A DNA stretch of 48,502 bases from an uncultured Pelagibacteraceae bacterium (GTDB lineage: Bacteria; Pseudomonadota; Alphaproteobacteria; Pelagibacterales; Pelagibacteraceae), in the NCBI GenBank assembly GCA_902599995.1, contig CACKHN010000001.1, forward strand, positions 1-48,502. Direction: 5' to 3'. The position numbers and the translations under genes were made by a program. How positions within the stretch are numbered: the first letter of the stretch is position 1; each line of letters begins with the position of its first letter. The notes below the pieces were generated by a model, which saw nothing but the letters and a program-made list of their open reading frames with translations, searched no databases and was not told the origin of the DNA. Positions 1 to 9,319 of this stretch are shown piece after piece.

Positions 1-1167
1 ACTTCTCGATTTGCTGCCTTAGCAAATGGAACAGGTATACATTCTGATGACTACGATGATACTCAATTAGCTGTACAAAAAGATAGAGTTTATGGATTAT
101 TGACACACCCTACTGCCCCATGCCTACCAAGCGCATATGCAGAGGGAGAGTTAAAGAAAATTAGTGGAAAAGAGTTCTTAAATGCCTACTTAGTAGGTGT
201 TGACGTAGAATGTAAAGTTTCTGAAGCAATGTCTCCAAGACATTATCAGCATGGTTTTCATTCAACATCCACATGTGGAACTTTAGCCTCAGCTGCAGCT
301 GCAGCAAAAATCCGTGGCTATAATGTTTCTCAAATTCAACAATCCTTAGCAGTGGCTGCAACTTTGAGCGCAGGGTTAAGAGAAAATTTTGGTACAATGA
401 CTAAACCCTTACATGCTGGAAGAGCAGCTGAAAGTGGAGTTGTCGCTTGTGATCTTGTGGGCTTAGGTTGGACTGCTACTGATAAAATTTTAGAGTCTCC
501 GAGAGGGTTTTTTCAAGCTCATGGAGGGGGTTATAATTTAAAATCTATTAAAGGTCAGCTTGGAAGACCATGGACTTTTTCAAAACCTGGTGTTTCAATT
601 AAACCCCATCCCTGTGGTTCATTAACCCATCCCGGAATGACAAAAATGTTAGAATTAATTTTGAAGCACGATATAAAACCACATGATGTAATTAAAGTTG
701 ATGTTGGAACTAATCATAATATGCAAAATGCATTAATTCATCATAGACCAACTAATGAGTTTCAAGCTAAATTTAGTATGGAATATTCTATGGCAATTTT
801 GCTAGTTCAGAGAAGAGCATATATTCCAGAATATCAAGATAAAAGAATTAACAAACCGGATGTTCAAAACATGCTTAGAAAAATAAACTTTTATAAAAAT
901 AAAATAGCTGAAGCAGCTGGTTACGACAAAATGACTACAATTATTGATATTTATCTTAAAAATGGCAAAAAAATTTCAGGTAGAGGAGATTTTGGCAAAG
1001 GAAGTCCAATGATACCTATGACATACGATGAAGTAGCAGATAAGTTTATGGGTTGTTGTGAATTTGCAAAATGGCCAACAAAGAAGGCGAAGGCAATTAT
1101 TCAAGCTGTTAGTAAATTAGAAAAAATGAAAGATATTTCTAAATTGAGTAGGCTTTTATCCAAATAA
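1..1167 (+). CDS. MmgE/PrpD family protein, 5' end cut by window edge
   Basis: The reading frame is open from base 1, so the gene starts upstream of the window; 388 residues and the stop are visible. The Asp-rich motif DDYDDT near visible residues 16-21 and the KPLHAG motif (K135, H138) match the MmgE/PrpD superfamily. That superfamily includes 2-methylcitrate dehydratase, cis-aconitate decarboxylase and iminodisuccinate epimerase, all acting on small di- or tricarboxylates in the cytoplasm. It is the first of four family members in the window's left 18 kb and lies on the same strand as the TcuA-like gene that follows. The exact substrate cannot be told. An internal ATG at base 100 would omit the Asp motif and is not the real start. 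Confidence 0.9.
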   Translation, partial: TSRFAALANGTGIHSDDYDDTQLAVQKDRVYGLLTHPTAPCLPSAYAEGELKKISGKEFLNAYLVGVDVECKVSEAMSPRHYQHGFHSTSTCGTLASAAAAAKIRGYNVSQIQQSLAVAATLSAGLRENFGTMTKPLHAGRAAESGVVACDLVGLGWTATDKILESPRGFFQAHGGGYNLKSIKGQLGRPWTFSKPGVSIKPHPCGSLTHPGMTKMLELILKHDIKPHDVIKVDVGTNHNMQNALIHHRPTNEFQAKFSMEYSMAILLVQRRAYIPEYQDKRINKPDVQNMLRKINFYKNKIAEAAGYDKMTTIIDIYLKNGKKISGRGDFGKGSPMIPMTYDEVADKFMGCCEFAKWPTKKAKAIIQAVSKLEKMKDISKLSRLLSK

Positions 1168-1180
1168 AATCACATTTTTA

Positions 1181-1207
1181 TGTTAGCGATTAATTAAATC
1201 GCTAACA
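1181..1207 (+). terminator. 11-bp stem, 5-base loop hairpin after the MmgE/PrpD gene
   Basis: TGTTAGCGATT (1181-1191) pairs perfectly with AATCGCTAACA (1197-1207) across the loop AATTA. It sits 14 bases after the stop codon of the upstream gene. The bases after it are only moderately T-rich, so it could be a weak intrinsic terminator, an mRNA 3' end stabiliser, or an operator for the tcuA-like gene downstream. Confidence 0.55.
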
Positions 1208-1273
1208 CATTTCATATTATTAATTATATTTCAAATAAAGTAGGTTGTTTTATATTGTGAAATAAGATTTATC

Positions 1274-1286
1274 TTTTTTTTTTTTT
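1274..1286 (+). repeat. 13-base poly-T tract upstream of the tcuA-like gene
   Basis: A run of 13 T residues lies 21 bases before the GTG start at 1308. It is a long homopolymer in a non-coding leader. It could change length by slippage, or act as the T-tract of a weak terminator. Confidence 0.6.
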
Positions 1287-1307
1287 AAAAGAATATAAAT
1301 AAAAATT

Positions 1308-2777
1308 GTGAAAAATTATGATGTAATTGTTGTTGGAGCAGGTAACGCTGCATTGTCTGCTGCTCTCTCTGCAAAAGATAATGGTGCAGAAAAAGTTTTA
1401 GTATTGGAGAAAGCCTCCTCTAAAGAAAAAGGTGGAAACAGCAGATATACAAACGGTGCTTATAGGTTTGCTTACAATGACTTTTCAGATTTAAAAAAAG
1501 TAATACCAAATTTAAAAAATTCTAACAGTATAGATTATGGAAAATATAGTGTCGCTGATTTTTTAAGAGACATGAATAAAGTTACAGACGGAAAAACAGA
1601 TAAAAAATTATCTAAAATCCTAACATCAAAAAGTTTTGAAACAATTCATTGGTTAAGTAAAAAAGGTTTAAAATTTACACCCATTAAAGGAAGACAATCT
1701 TTCAAAGTCAATGGTGTGATGAGATATTGGGGAGGCTTGACTTTAGAGGTAAATGGTCAAGGTGAAAAACTAATAGACTCCATGCTTAAGATTATAAAAA
1801 AAAATAAAATTGAAATTCTTTATGATACAGCTGCAACTGATTTAATTTATGAAGATAATATTATTAAGGGCGTTGAAGTTATAAGTAAAAATAAACCAAA
1901 GACGATTACTGCAAAATCCGTAGTTTTAGCTTGTGGAGGCTTTGAGTCCAGTCCTGAAATGAGAACAAGATATCTTGGTCCAGGATGGGAAATGGCAAAA
2001 GTCAGAGGAACAAAACATAACACTGGTGATGGATTAAGTATGGCGTTAAAAATAGGTGCCTCACCCTATGGAAATTGGTCTGGTTGCCATGCAGTATTTC
2101 ACGATATGAATGGACCTGAGTTTAGTGATTTAAAGATAAGTAATAAATATCGAAAAATTAGTTATCCATGGGGAATTGTTTTAAATGCTAATGGAGAGAG
2201 ATTTGTTGACGAAGGAGAAGATTTTAGAAATTTTACTTATGCAAAATTTGGAAAAGAAGTCATAAAACAACCAAATCAAATTGGATGGCAAATTTTTGAT
2301 CATAAAGTGAGACATATGCTTTATCCAGAGTATGATGTTAAGTCTGCTACGATGGTTAGAGCTAACTCAATTAAAGAGTTACTTAAAAAAATATCAAGTA
2401 TAAATTCGCAGAAAGCTCTAAAAACTATAAATGATTTTAACAAAGCTGTTAAAGAAGAAGTTAAATATGATCCAACAATTAAAGATGGAAGATGTACAGA
2501 GGGTTTAGCACTTAACAAAAGTAATTGGGCAAATAAAATAGATAAAGCTCCTTTTTATGCTTATGGAGTTACATGTGGAATTACTTTCACTTTTGGTGGA
2601 TTAAGAGTAAATCAGAAATGCCAAGTGTTAAATAAAGTCATGAAGCCTATCAAAGGACTTTTTGCTGCTGGAGAAATGGTAGGTGGTATTTTTTATTTTA
2701 ACTATCCAGGTGGTAGTGGTTTAACTTCAGGTGCAGTGTTTGGTAAGATAGCAGGCAAGTACTCTGCTAAACTTTAA
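1308..2777 (+). CDS. tcuA: FAD-dependent tricarballylate dehydrogenase-like (TcuA family)
   Basis: A 489-residue flavoprotein of the fumarate reductase/succinate dehydrogenase flavoprotein superfamily. The N-terminus has a dinucleotide-binding motif of the form VVGAGNAAL (residues 8-16) and a GGNSRYTNGAYR stretch near residue 43 typical of TcuA proteins. The C-terminus has the FAD-contacting GLFAAGEMVGG and NYPGGSGL motifs. TcuA of Salmonella oxidises tricarballylate to cis-aconitate, an assignment that fits the nearby aconitase, PrpF and tricarboxylate transporter. The usual electron-transfer partner TcuB is not in the window. The start is GTG; no better start precedes the FAD motif. Its 3' end overlaps the convergent dehydrogenase by 11 bases. 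The substrate could equally be another dicarboxylic or 3-ketosteroid-like acid. Confidence 0.75.
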   Translation: MKNYDVIVVGAGNAALSAALSAKDNGAEKVLVLEKASSKEKGGNSRYTNGAYRFAYNDFSDLKKVIPNLKNSNSIDYGKYSVADFLRDMNKVTDGKTDKKLSKILTSKSFETIHWLSKKGLKFTPIKGRQSFKVNGVMRYWGGLTLEVNGQGEKLIDSMLKIIKKNKIEILYDTAATDLIYEDNIIKGVEVISKNKPKTITAKSVVLACGGFESSPEMRTRYLGPGWEMAKVRGTKHNTGDGLSMALKIGASPYGNWSGCHAVFHDMNGPEFSDLKISNKYRKISYPWGIVLNANGERFVDEGEDFRNFTYAKFGKEVIKQPNQIGWQIFDHKVRHMLYPEYDVKSATMVRANSIKELLKKISSINSQKALKTINDFNKAVKEEVKYDPTIKDGRCTEGLALNKSNWANKIDKAPFYAYGVTCGITFTFGGLRVNQKCQVLNKVMKPIKGLFAAGEMVGGIFYFNYPGGSGLTSGAVFGKIAGKYSAKL

Positions 2778-3828
2778 ATGGACTTCTTACATCATATTTT
2801 TTAGATAATTTCTCTAGTTCTTTAATAGTTTCTTTAGAGAGCAAAATTCCTTTTTTTGAGTTTACATTTTGATTATTAAATTCAGGCTCACCAGGATGTA
2901 GTATTTTTTTAAAGCCTTTTGCTTTTTTAAGTTTTTTTACCTCCTTAATTCCAAATTCTATTTTTTTTATAAAGTTCGTGTGTGATTGAAATAGATCAGT
3001 TCTAAGACAAATCATCAAATGACCTACATTTGAAGCTCCAGAAAAGTCATTAATTGCATTTTTAACTTTACCACTATGATTTGCACCTGTAAAAATTCCA
3101 GCTACTATATCCATCATCCATGATAATCCAGCACCTTTCATTCCTCCAAAAGGTAACATGATTCCTTTAAAAGCTTTTGCCCCATCATTCGTGGGTTTTC
3201 CAAATTTATCCAATGCATACCCAAAAGGTATTTTAATATTATTTTGAGCAGCAAATTTTAACTTTCCTCTCGCAACAGAAGAAGATGCCATATCAAGTAT
3301 AAAAGGTTTATTGATTTTTTTTGTAGGACAGCCAAATGCAAAAGGACTTGTGCCAAAGAAAGGTGCCATCGCTCCATGAGGTGGCAAGGCTTTTGATGCG
3401 TTAGTAAATACCCAAGCAATACATTTATTTTTTGCAGCAATTTCTAAATAATTTGCTGCCATTCCAAAATGGTTGCTTTCACTTATTCCTACCAAACCAA
3501 TCCCATTTTTTTTTGCTAGAGAGACGCATTTTTTTATTCCTTCATTGGCGGCTATATAACCCAGACCATTATCACCTGACAAATGAAAAATATTATTAGT
3601 TATTTTTTTAAATTTCAGTATTGGATTAATTTTAGCTGATTTTTTTTCAATCCTTTTTATATAAATTGGTAATCTAACAATCCCGTGTGACCAAACACCT
3701 CTTTCATCTGCTCTCACTATTAAATTTGCAACTGTTTTTGAATTTAAGTTATTTAAGCCAACTTTTTTTAGAACCTTAAATGCAAACTTGATTAAATCTG
3801 TTTTTTTATATCTTTTTTTAATATTCAT
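2767..3828 (-). CDS. Ldh2-family (malate/L-lactate/ureidoglycolate) dehydrogenase
   Basis: A 353-residue NAD(P)-dependent oxidoreductase of the Ldh2/MDH2/DlgD family, which oxidises 2-hydroxy acids with a fold distinct from classical lactate dehydrogenases. The diagnostic SHGIVRLPIY stretch (H48) and the conserved SNHFGMAANY motif (H120) are present, and the glycine-rich PFGGMKGAGLSWMMD segment follows. Family members include sulfolactate, malate, ureidoglycolate and 2,3-diketo-L-gulonate enzymes, so the name covers the family only. It is transcribed divergently from the aconitase gene across an 83-base region with a palindromic operator candidate, which suggests shared control. Its 3' end overlaps the tcuA-like gene by 11 bases. 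Confidence 0.85.
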   Translation of the reverse strand: MNIKKRYKKTDLIKFAFKVLKKVGLNNLNSKTVANLIVRADERGVWSHGIVRLPIYIKRIEKKSAKINPILKFKKITNNIFHLSGDNGLGYIAANEGIKKCVSLAKKNGIGLVGISESNHFGMAANYLEIAAKNKCIAWVFTNASKALPPHGAMAPFFGTSPFAFGCPTKKINKPFILDMASSSVARGKLKFAAQNNIKIPFGYALDKFGKPTNDGAKAFKGIMLPFGGMKGAGLSWMMDIVAGIFTGANHSGKVKNAINDFSGASNVGHLMICLRTDLFQSHTNFIKKIEFGIKEVKKLKKAKGFKKILHPGEPEFNNQNVNSKKGILLSKETIKELEKLSKKYDVRSPFKV

Positions 3829-3853
3829 ATTTTTAACTGTTATAACCTGATGT

Positions 3854-3895
3854 TTTAAAATATAGAAAATACTTTATATAATCTTTTAAAGTATT
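3854..3895 (+). promoter_or_regulatory. Aconitase promoter with a 9-bp inverted repeat around the -10 box
   Basis: A perfect -10 box TATAAT (3877-3882) stands 17 bases after a weak -35 TTTAAA (3854-3859), which puts the transcript start about 20 bases before the ATG at 3912. The arms AATACTTTA (3868-3876) and TAAAGTATT (3887-3895) are an exact inverted repeat whose 10-base spacer begins with the -10 box. A dimeric repressor bound there would block RNA polymerase. The site lies between divergent genes, so it may control both. Confidence 0.6.
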
Positions 3896-3911
3896 AAATT
3901 AAATAAAAACC

Positions 3912-6539
3912 ATGATTTTTAAAAGTTTCAAAAAAATTGCTATTGATAATAAAGAATATGATTTTGCAGATATCAGCAAAATTAAGGATATAGAAAAAAT
4001 ACCTTATACCTATAGAATTTTGTTAGAAAATATAATTAGACAGAATCTTTTGGGTCGTAATGATAATGCTGAAGCTCAAATAAAATCAATTTTAGAAAAA
4101 CGATTAGGTGAAGCAATTAATTTTGCTCCAAATAGAATTTTAAGTCATGACATTTTAGGTAAAGTTATGTTGGTAGATTTTATTGCCTATAGAGAAGCCC
4201 TTCAAAAAAAAGGAATTGATTCTAAAGATATTCAACCAGATGTACCTGTAGATTTGGTTATTGATCATTCTTTGCAGGTTGATTATTTTGGAAATGATAA
4301 AGCTGAAATTGAAAACTTAAAAAAAGAGTATGAAAGAAATTCTGAGAGATTTTCTTTTTTAAGATGGTGTTCTAAATTTTTGGATAAAGTTAATGTAATT
4401 CCACCAGGGGTTGGTATTTGTCATCAGGTAAATATTGAATATTTATCTAAAGTCGTATGGAGAGAAAAAAAGAAAGATCTAAATCTTATTCATCCAGATA
4501 CTTGCATAGGAACTGATAGTCATACTCCAATGGTAAATGCTATAGGTGTTTTAGGTTGGGGTGTTGGTGGAGTTGAGGCAGAAATTTCTATGCTTGGAAA
4601 AACAATACCTATGACTGTGCCAGAGATAGTTGGGGTAAATTTAAAGAACCAACTTAAGGAAGGAATAACTTCAACAGACTTAGTTTTATATATTACAAAA
4701 TTATTAAGAAAAAATAAGGTTGTTGGAAGCTTTATTGAATTTTGTGGAGAAGGAGTTGAAAGTCTTACTGTTGGGGATAGAGCAACTATTTCAAATATGG
4801 CACCAGAGTATGGGGCAACTGCAGTCCTATTTCCTGTTGACAATTCAACTTTAGAGTATTTGCGTATGACAGGAAGAACAGACGAAGAAATTCAAGTTGT
4901 TGAAGAATATTCAAAACATCAAAAACTATGGCGAAGATCTGATATTACTCCAGACTATAACAGAGTTTTAAACCTTGATTTATTCTCAATAGAACCTTGT
5001 GTGTCAGGACCCAAAAATCCTGAGGATAAAATTAATTTAAATAAGTTTTCAAATGAAATTAATTCTCACTCAAACATGCTTTACAGTCAAGATTTACGGG
5101 AGGATGAATTTGAAGTACCTAATCTTGATTACAAAGTAAAAGATGCAGACATAATGATTGCGGCAATAACAAGCTGTACAAACACTGCAAATCCAAAAAA
5201 TGTTATTGCAGCAGGTTTGATTGCGAAAAAATTAGTTAAACTAGGTTTTAAAAAAAATAATAAAGTAAAAACATCTTTTGCACCGGGTAGCAAAGTTACA
5301 GCAGAGATTTTAAGTAAATCTGGTTTGCAAAAATATTTAGATCAATTAGGTTTTAATGTAGTTGGTTTTGGATGTACAACTTGTAACGGCAGCTCAGGAC
5401 CTTTAGACGAAAACTTAGCAAATACTATAGAAAAAGAAAAAATTTTTTCAGTTGCAGTGCTTTCAGGAAATAGAAATTTCCAAGGGAGAATACATCCAAA
5501 TATAAGAGCTTCATACTTGGCATCCCCTGGATTAGTGGTAATGTTTTCTATAATAGGTAATGTCAAAATTAATCTTTTAAGTGACAGTTTAGGAAAAAGT
5601 TCTAATGATCAAAATATTTTTTTGAAGGATGTTTGGCCTTCAAATATAGAAGTGGATAAAATTGTAAATGAGTTTTACAAAGCAGAAACTTTTAGAGAAA
5701 AGTATGATCAGGTGTATCAGGGAGGAAGTTTATGGGAAAATTTAAATGTTTCAAATTCTCAAGATTATGACTGGCCTGATAGTACTTATATAAAAAAACC
5801 TCCATACTTAAAATATGCAGAAGATAATCAAACTAATGATATAGAACTAGCCCGACCACTAGTATTACTTGGTGACTCTGTCACTACAGACCATATTTCT
5901 CCCTCTAGTGTTATAACAAAAGGAACAGCAGCTTGGGATTACTTAACAAAACTTGGATTAGACTCTAAAGATTTTAATAATTATTTAACTCGAAGAGCCA
6001 ATCATGAAATTGTAGAAAGATCTACTTTTGCTAGTTTAAGACTAAGAAATTTAATGGTACCCAATCAGGAAGGAAGTCTTACAATTAAATATCCAGAAAA
6101 TAAAGTAACGAGAATTTATGAAGCTGCAGTTCAATATAAAAAAGAGAAAAAAGAAATTATAGTTATAGCAGGCGAAAATTATGGATGTGGATCGTCAAGA
6201 GATGTAGCCGCTAAAGGACCATTATTAATTGGTGTAAGAGCAATAGTTGCAAAAGGATTTGAAAGAATTCATAGATCAAATTTAATTGGAATGGGATTGC
6301 TCCCTTTAGAATTTGAAAATGGACAAGGTATCAATGAGCTAAATATTGAAAGTTCAGATCAGTTTAGCTTATTAGGGTTAAATGATATTACAAATGAAAA
6401 TAAAAAAGTGCTCATGAAAATACATAAACAAACAGGTGATATTATTGAAGTTACACTTAATGCTAGATTAGATGTTCCAGAAGAGTTAAATTTTTGGAAA
6501 AATGGTGGGATTTTGCCTACAGCTTATAAGGAGGCTTAG
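3912..6539 (+). CDS. acnA: Aconitase, AcnA/AcnD family
   Basis: An 875-residue Fe-S hydro-lyase close to the usual AcnA/AcnD length (about 865-890). The three cluster cysteines are visible: C422 in SCTNTANPKN, and C488 and C491 in GCTTCNGSSG. The N-terminal IPPGVGICHQVN and GVLGWGVGGVEAE stretches are AcnA-like, while DTCIGTDSHTP resembles AcnD (2-methylcitrate to 2-methyl-trans-aconitate). A C-terminal swivel domain with NYGCGSSRDVA is intact. It is followed after 5 bases by prpF, the arrangement seen for acnD-prpF. The enzyme could be the cell's TCA aconitase, a dedicated paralogue for the tricarboxylate made by this cluster, or AcnD. Its family is certain; its exact substrate is inferred. 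Confidence 0.9.
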   Translation: MIFKSFKKIAIDNKEYDFADISKIKDIEKIPYTYRILLENIIRQNLLGRNDNAEAQIKSILEKRLGEAINFAPNRILSHDILGKVMLVDFIAYREALQKKGIDSKDIQPDVPVDLVIDHSLQVDYFGNDKAEIENLKKEYERNSERFSFLRWCSKFLDKVNVIPPGVGICHQVNIEYLSKVVWREKKKDLNLIHPDTCIGTDSHTPMVNAIGVLGWGVGGVEAEISMLGKTIPMTVPEIVGVNLKNQLKEGITSTDLVLYITKLLRKNKVVGSFIEFCGEGVESLTVGDRATISNMAPEYGATAVLFPVDNSTLEYLRMTGRTDEEIQVVEEYSKHQKLWRRSDITPDYNRVLNLDLFSIEPCVSGPKNPEDKINLNKFSNEINSHSNMLYSQDLREDEFEVPNLDYKVKDADIMIAAITSCTNTANPKNVIAAGLIAKKLVKLGFKKNNKVKTSFAPGSKVTAEILSKSGLQKYLDQLGFNVVGFGCTTCNGSSGPLDENLANTIEKEKIFSVAVLSGNRNFQGRIHPNIRASYLASPGLVVMFSIIGNVKINLLSDSLGKSSNDQNIFLKDVWPSNIEVDKIVNEFYKAETFREKYDQVYQGGSLWENLNVSNSQDYDWPDSTYIKKPPYLKYAEDNQTNDIELARPLVLLGDSVTTDHISPSSVITKGTAAWDYLTKLGLDSKDFNNYLTRRANHEIVERSTFASLRLRNLMVPNQEGSLTIKYPENKVTRIYEAAVQYKKEKKEIIVIAGENYGCGSSRDVAAKGPLLIGVRAIVAKGFERIHRSNLIGMGLLPLEFENGQGINELNIESSDQFSLLGLNDITNENKKVLMKIHKQTGDIIEVTLNARLDVPEELNFWKNGGILPTAYKEA

Positions 6540-6544
6540 GATTA

Positions 6545-7678
6545 ATGGCACAAAGATGGATCAAGGCTACATATTATCGAGGTGGAACAAGTAAAGGTGT
6601 TTTCTTTCAAAAGAAAGATTTACCTACCTCAAATCAAAAAGAGTTAAATGATTTGTTTTTAAAAGTTATTGGAAGTCCAGACTTTAACAAAAGACAGTTA
6701 AATGGAATGGGTGGTGGTGTATCATCAGTTTCTAAGTGTGTTATTATAAGTCCATCAGATCGAGATGATGCTGATGTTGACTATAACTTTATTCAGATTG
6801 CTATAGATAAACCTATTGCAGAATGGAATAATAATTGTGGTAATTTATCAGGTGCAGTTGGACCCTATGCAATTCAAGAGGGTATAATTAAACCAAAAGA
6901 AGGTGAAAATAAAATAAGAATTTACCAAGTTAATACTAACAAAATCATCCATTCAACTTTTAATGTTAAAGATGGAAAACCATTAATCGAAGGTGACTAT
7001 TCGATTGCGGGAGTTCATGGAACTGGATCCAAAGTTAGATTAGATTATTTAGAACCTGGAGGGTCTGGAACAGGAAAACTTCTCCCTACGGGAAATGTAA
7101 TTGATGAAATAGAAATTAAAGATTTTGGCAAAATTAATGTAAGTATTATTGACGCCGCAACACCTCTTGTATATTTGCTTGCAGAGGATATTGGTTTAGA
7201 AGGTACAGAAACACCAGATGTACTTGATGCACAAATTGATAAAATGAATTTAATACAAAAAATAAGACGAAAGTCTGCACATATTATTGGTTTATCAAAA
7301 TCGGAAGATGATGCACCAATGAACACACCTAGAATTGGAATTGTAACTTCTGCAAAAGATTATGTTAGTTTGGATGGAACCAAAATTAATTCTAAAGATC
7401 AAGATATTACAACTAGAATGTTTTCAATGGAAAAAACTCATAAAGCAATAATGGGTACTGCCGGAGTGAATATTGGTGTTGCTGCTGCAATTGAGGGTAC
7501 TATCCCAAATAATGTGAAAAGAAAAGACTCTAACCCAATGGAACTACGCGCAGGAAATCCATCAGGAATAATGACAGCGGGAGCTGTTATCGAAAGTAAA
7601 GAAGGAAAGCCCTTTGCAAAATCTGCAATTTTTTATAGAACATTCAGACCACTTATGCGTGGTGAAGTTTTGGTCTAA
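6545..7678 (+). CDS. prpF: PrpF-family aconitate isomerase
   Basis: A 377-residue protein with a two-domain diaminopimelate epimerase-like fold. Visible motifs are YRGGTSKGVFF (residues 11-21), NGMGGGVSSVSK ending at K64, and NCGNLSGAVGP with C98; Lys and Cys at these places are the active-site residues described for PrpF. PrpF isomerises 2-methyl-trans-aconitate to the cis form after AcnD and can act on trans-aconitate; relatives include 4-oxalomesaconate tautomerase. The five-base gap to the aconitase gene suggests co-translation. Its 3' end overlaps the convergent TauD-like gene by 4 bases, with no terminator between them. Confidence 0.85.
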   Translation: MAQRWIKATYYRGGTSKGVFFQKKDLPTSNQKELNDLFLKVIGSPDFNKRQLNGMGGGVSSVSKCVIISPSDRDDADVDYNFIQIAIDKPIAEWNNNCGNLSGAVGPYAIQEGIIKPKEGENKIRIYQVNTNKIIHSTFNVKDGKPLIEGDYSIAGVHGTGSKVRLDYLEPGGSGTGKLLPTGNVIDEIEIKDFGKINVSIIDAATPLVYLLAEDIGLEGTETPDVLDAQIDKMNLIQKIRRKSAHIIGLSKSEDDAPMNTPRIGIVTSAKDYVSLDGTKINSKDQDITTRMFSMEKTHKAIMGTAGVNIGVAAAIEGTIPNNVKRKDSNPMELRAGNPSGIMTAGAVIESKEGKPFAKSAIFYRTFRPLMRGEVLV

Positions 7679-8523
7679 GAAATTCTTATATCTCCACTTA
7701 TTTGAGTTCTATGCATAACCCGTCTAGTATTTGGGTCAAATGAGTCTCTTTTGTGTAAGACAAAAAGATTTTTCCACATCAACACTTCGTTATTTTGCCA
7801 TCGATGGGTAAAGGTATATTTTTCTTGCGTAGCATGTAACCATAATTCATTTAGTAGACTCTCACTTTCATCAATAGTCATTCCAACTATATAAGCATGT
7901 GGTCTTCTGCCAAGAAAAAGTGATTTTTTTTGAGTAGTAGGATCTTTAAAAATAATTGGATGTTTTGCTCCTGGCGTTAGAGATGGATCAGCATTTTCTT
8001 TGTACCCTTTTCTTAATTGTCCAGCACTATTATGTGAGGCATCATGAATTAAAATTTTACCATCAATTTTTTTTATTAAGCGCTCAGGCATATCCTCATA
8101 AGCAGCAATCATATTAGAAAAGTGTGTATCACCTTGATTTTTTGGTACTTCTAACGAGTACAAAATTGCACCTTTTGGCGGAATTTCATTATAGGTCATA
8201 TCAGCATGCCATGTGGCCTCGCCATCACCAAGAATACCAATTGGTTTTCCTTTTTCTTTAACATTTGATATTACGTTTATTTCTGGGTATTCAGGTGAAA
8301 AATTTATCCCATATGGATTAGGTGCAGGTAAGTCTAAATTTCCAAAGTATTTACTAAATTTTAATAATTGTGGATCATTTAATTTTTGATTTTTAAATGT
8401 CAAAACTAAATTTTCATCCCAAGCTTTTTGGATAAAATTAATCTGATCTACTTTTAAATCTTTTGATAAATCAATATTTACAATTTCAGCTGATAAAGCT
8501 TTTTTACTTTTAATTAAATTCAT
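7675..8523 (-). CDS. TauD/TfdA-family Fe(II)/2-oxoglutarate dioxygenase
   Basis: A 282-residue protein with the iron-binding facial triad of this family: H106 and D108 in ATWHADMTY, and the distal H271 in RRVMHRTQ, followed by arginines that can bind 2-oxoglutarate. TauD-type enzymes hydroxylate the carbon next to a sulfonate, releasing sulfite; others attack aryloxyacids, carnitine precursors or clavaminate-type substrates. It is the last gene of a minus-strand run prpD, mmgE, tauE, tauD-like. The preceding gene encodes a TauE/SafE exporter, often linked to sulfite or sulfoacetate efflux, so desulfonation of an organosulfonate is one possibility. No substrate is proven. Confidence 0.85.
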   Translation of the reverse strand: MNLIKSKKALSAEIVNIDLSKDLKVDQINFIQKAWDENLVLTFKNQKLNDPQLLKFSKYFGNLDLPAPNPYGINFSPEYPEINVISNVKEKGKPIGILGDGEATWHADMTYNEIPPKGAILYSLEVPKNQGDTHFSNMIAAYEDMPERLIKKIDGKILIHDASHNSAGQLRKGYKENADPSLTPGAKHPIIFKDPTTQKKSLFLGRRPHAYIVGMTIDESESLLNELWLHATQEKYTFTHRWQNNEVLMWKNLFVLHKRDSFDPNTRRVMHRTQISGDIRIS

Positions 8524-8557
8524 AATTACTCATAATATATAAATTAGTTTTCATTAA

Positions 8558-9319
8558 TTACAAATAAGGCTCTAAACCTACATAAATTAATCTAAGCGCG
8601 CCAAATAGTAGTATGATGGTTAATACTTTTTTAAAATATTTCTCTCCTTTAGAGACTAAAACAAGCTTGCCTATAAAAGTCCCAACAAAGCCAACTAAAA
8701 TCATTAATCCAACTAGAAATATATATTCCTCAAAAGCAAAACCTATAAAAAAAAATGCTAATGATTTAAATAAATGTTGAAAAGTCATTAAAGAACCATG
8801 TGTGACCACATGTTTAACTGGATTAAAGTTAAAATTTTTAATCAACGCTGATATTAATGGACCTGAAGCACCAAATAACATCGACAATGTTGATGATACT
8901 GCCCCACCAAAAAAAATATACTTTTTTCCAAGTTTTGGAAATTTACCAAAGATAGAATAAAGTATAAATAACCCAACCCCTACCTGTCCAATTGAGGGAT
9001 CTAATACTTCATAAATATTTACTCCCAAATATGATCCTATTAAACTACCAATAATGAACGGAAGAATAACACTTTTATCTAAATCTTTAACTGAGACAAA
9101 AATTCTTGCAAAATTTGACCCTAATTGAACTATTCCATGAACAGGTATTAACGCAAGTGGTGGTACAACAAATGATAAACCCACTAACATTAGAATTCCA
9201 CCACCAAGACTTAAGGCAGTGGATATAAAAGAACAAATTAAATTTAGAATTATTAAAAAAACTGCTGCATATATTGAAATTGTTTCAGGTAAAAGAGATG
9301 AAAAGTCCATTAATCTCAA
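8558..9319 (-). CDS. TauE/SafE family anion exporter (left copy)
   Basis: A 253-residue integral membrane protein with about seven or eight hydrophobic helices. It carries the two-repeat TauE/SafE (DUF81) pattern, with SLGGGILMLVGL near residues 37-48 and GAVSSTLSMLFGASGPLISA in the second repeat. The family exports sulfite, sulfoacetate or other organic anions. The gene overlaps the upstream MmgE/PrpD gene by four bases (ATGA), so the two are probably translationally coupled, and the TauD-like dioxygenase follows after 34 bases. A second, clearly different member of the family lies at 17419-18192 on the other arm of the cluster. Confidence 0.85.
   Translation of the reverse strand: MRLMDFSSLLPETISIYAAVFLIILNLICSFISTALSLGGGILMLVGLSFVVPPLALIPVHGIVQLGSNFARIFVSVKDLDKSVILPFIIGSLIGSYLGVNIYEVLDPSIGQVGVGLFILYSIFGKFPKLGKKYIFFGGAVSSTLSMLFGASGPLISALIKNFNFNPVKHVVTHGSLMTFQHLFKSLAFFFIGFAFEEYIFLVGLMILVGFVGTFIGKLVLVSKGEKYFKKVLTIILLFGALRLIYVGLEPYL

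Noticed and set aside
4520-4843. Minus-strand open frame inside the aconitase gene
   Set aside because: It is a shadow of the conserved aconitase coding sequence with no motif of its own.
3912-6539. Firm call of AcnD for the aconitase
   Set aside because: Some motifs look like AcnA and others like AcnD; only a tree can decide, so the family name is kept.
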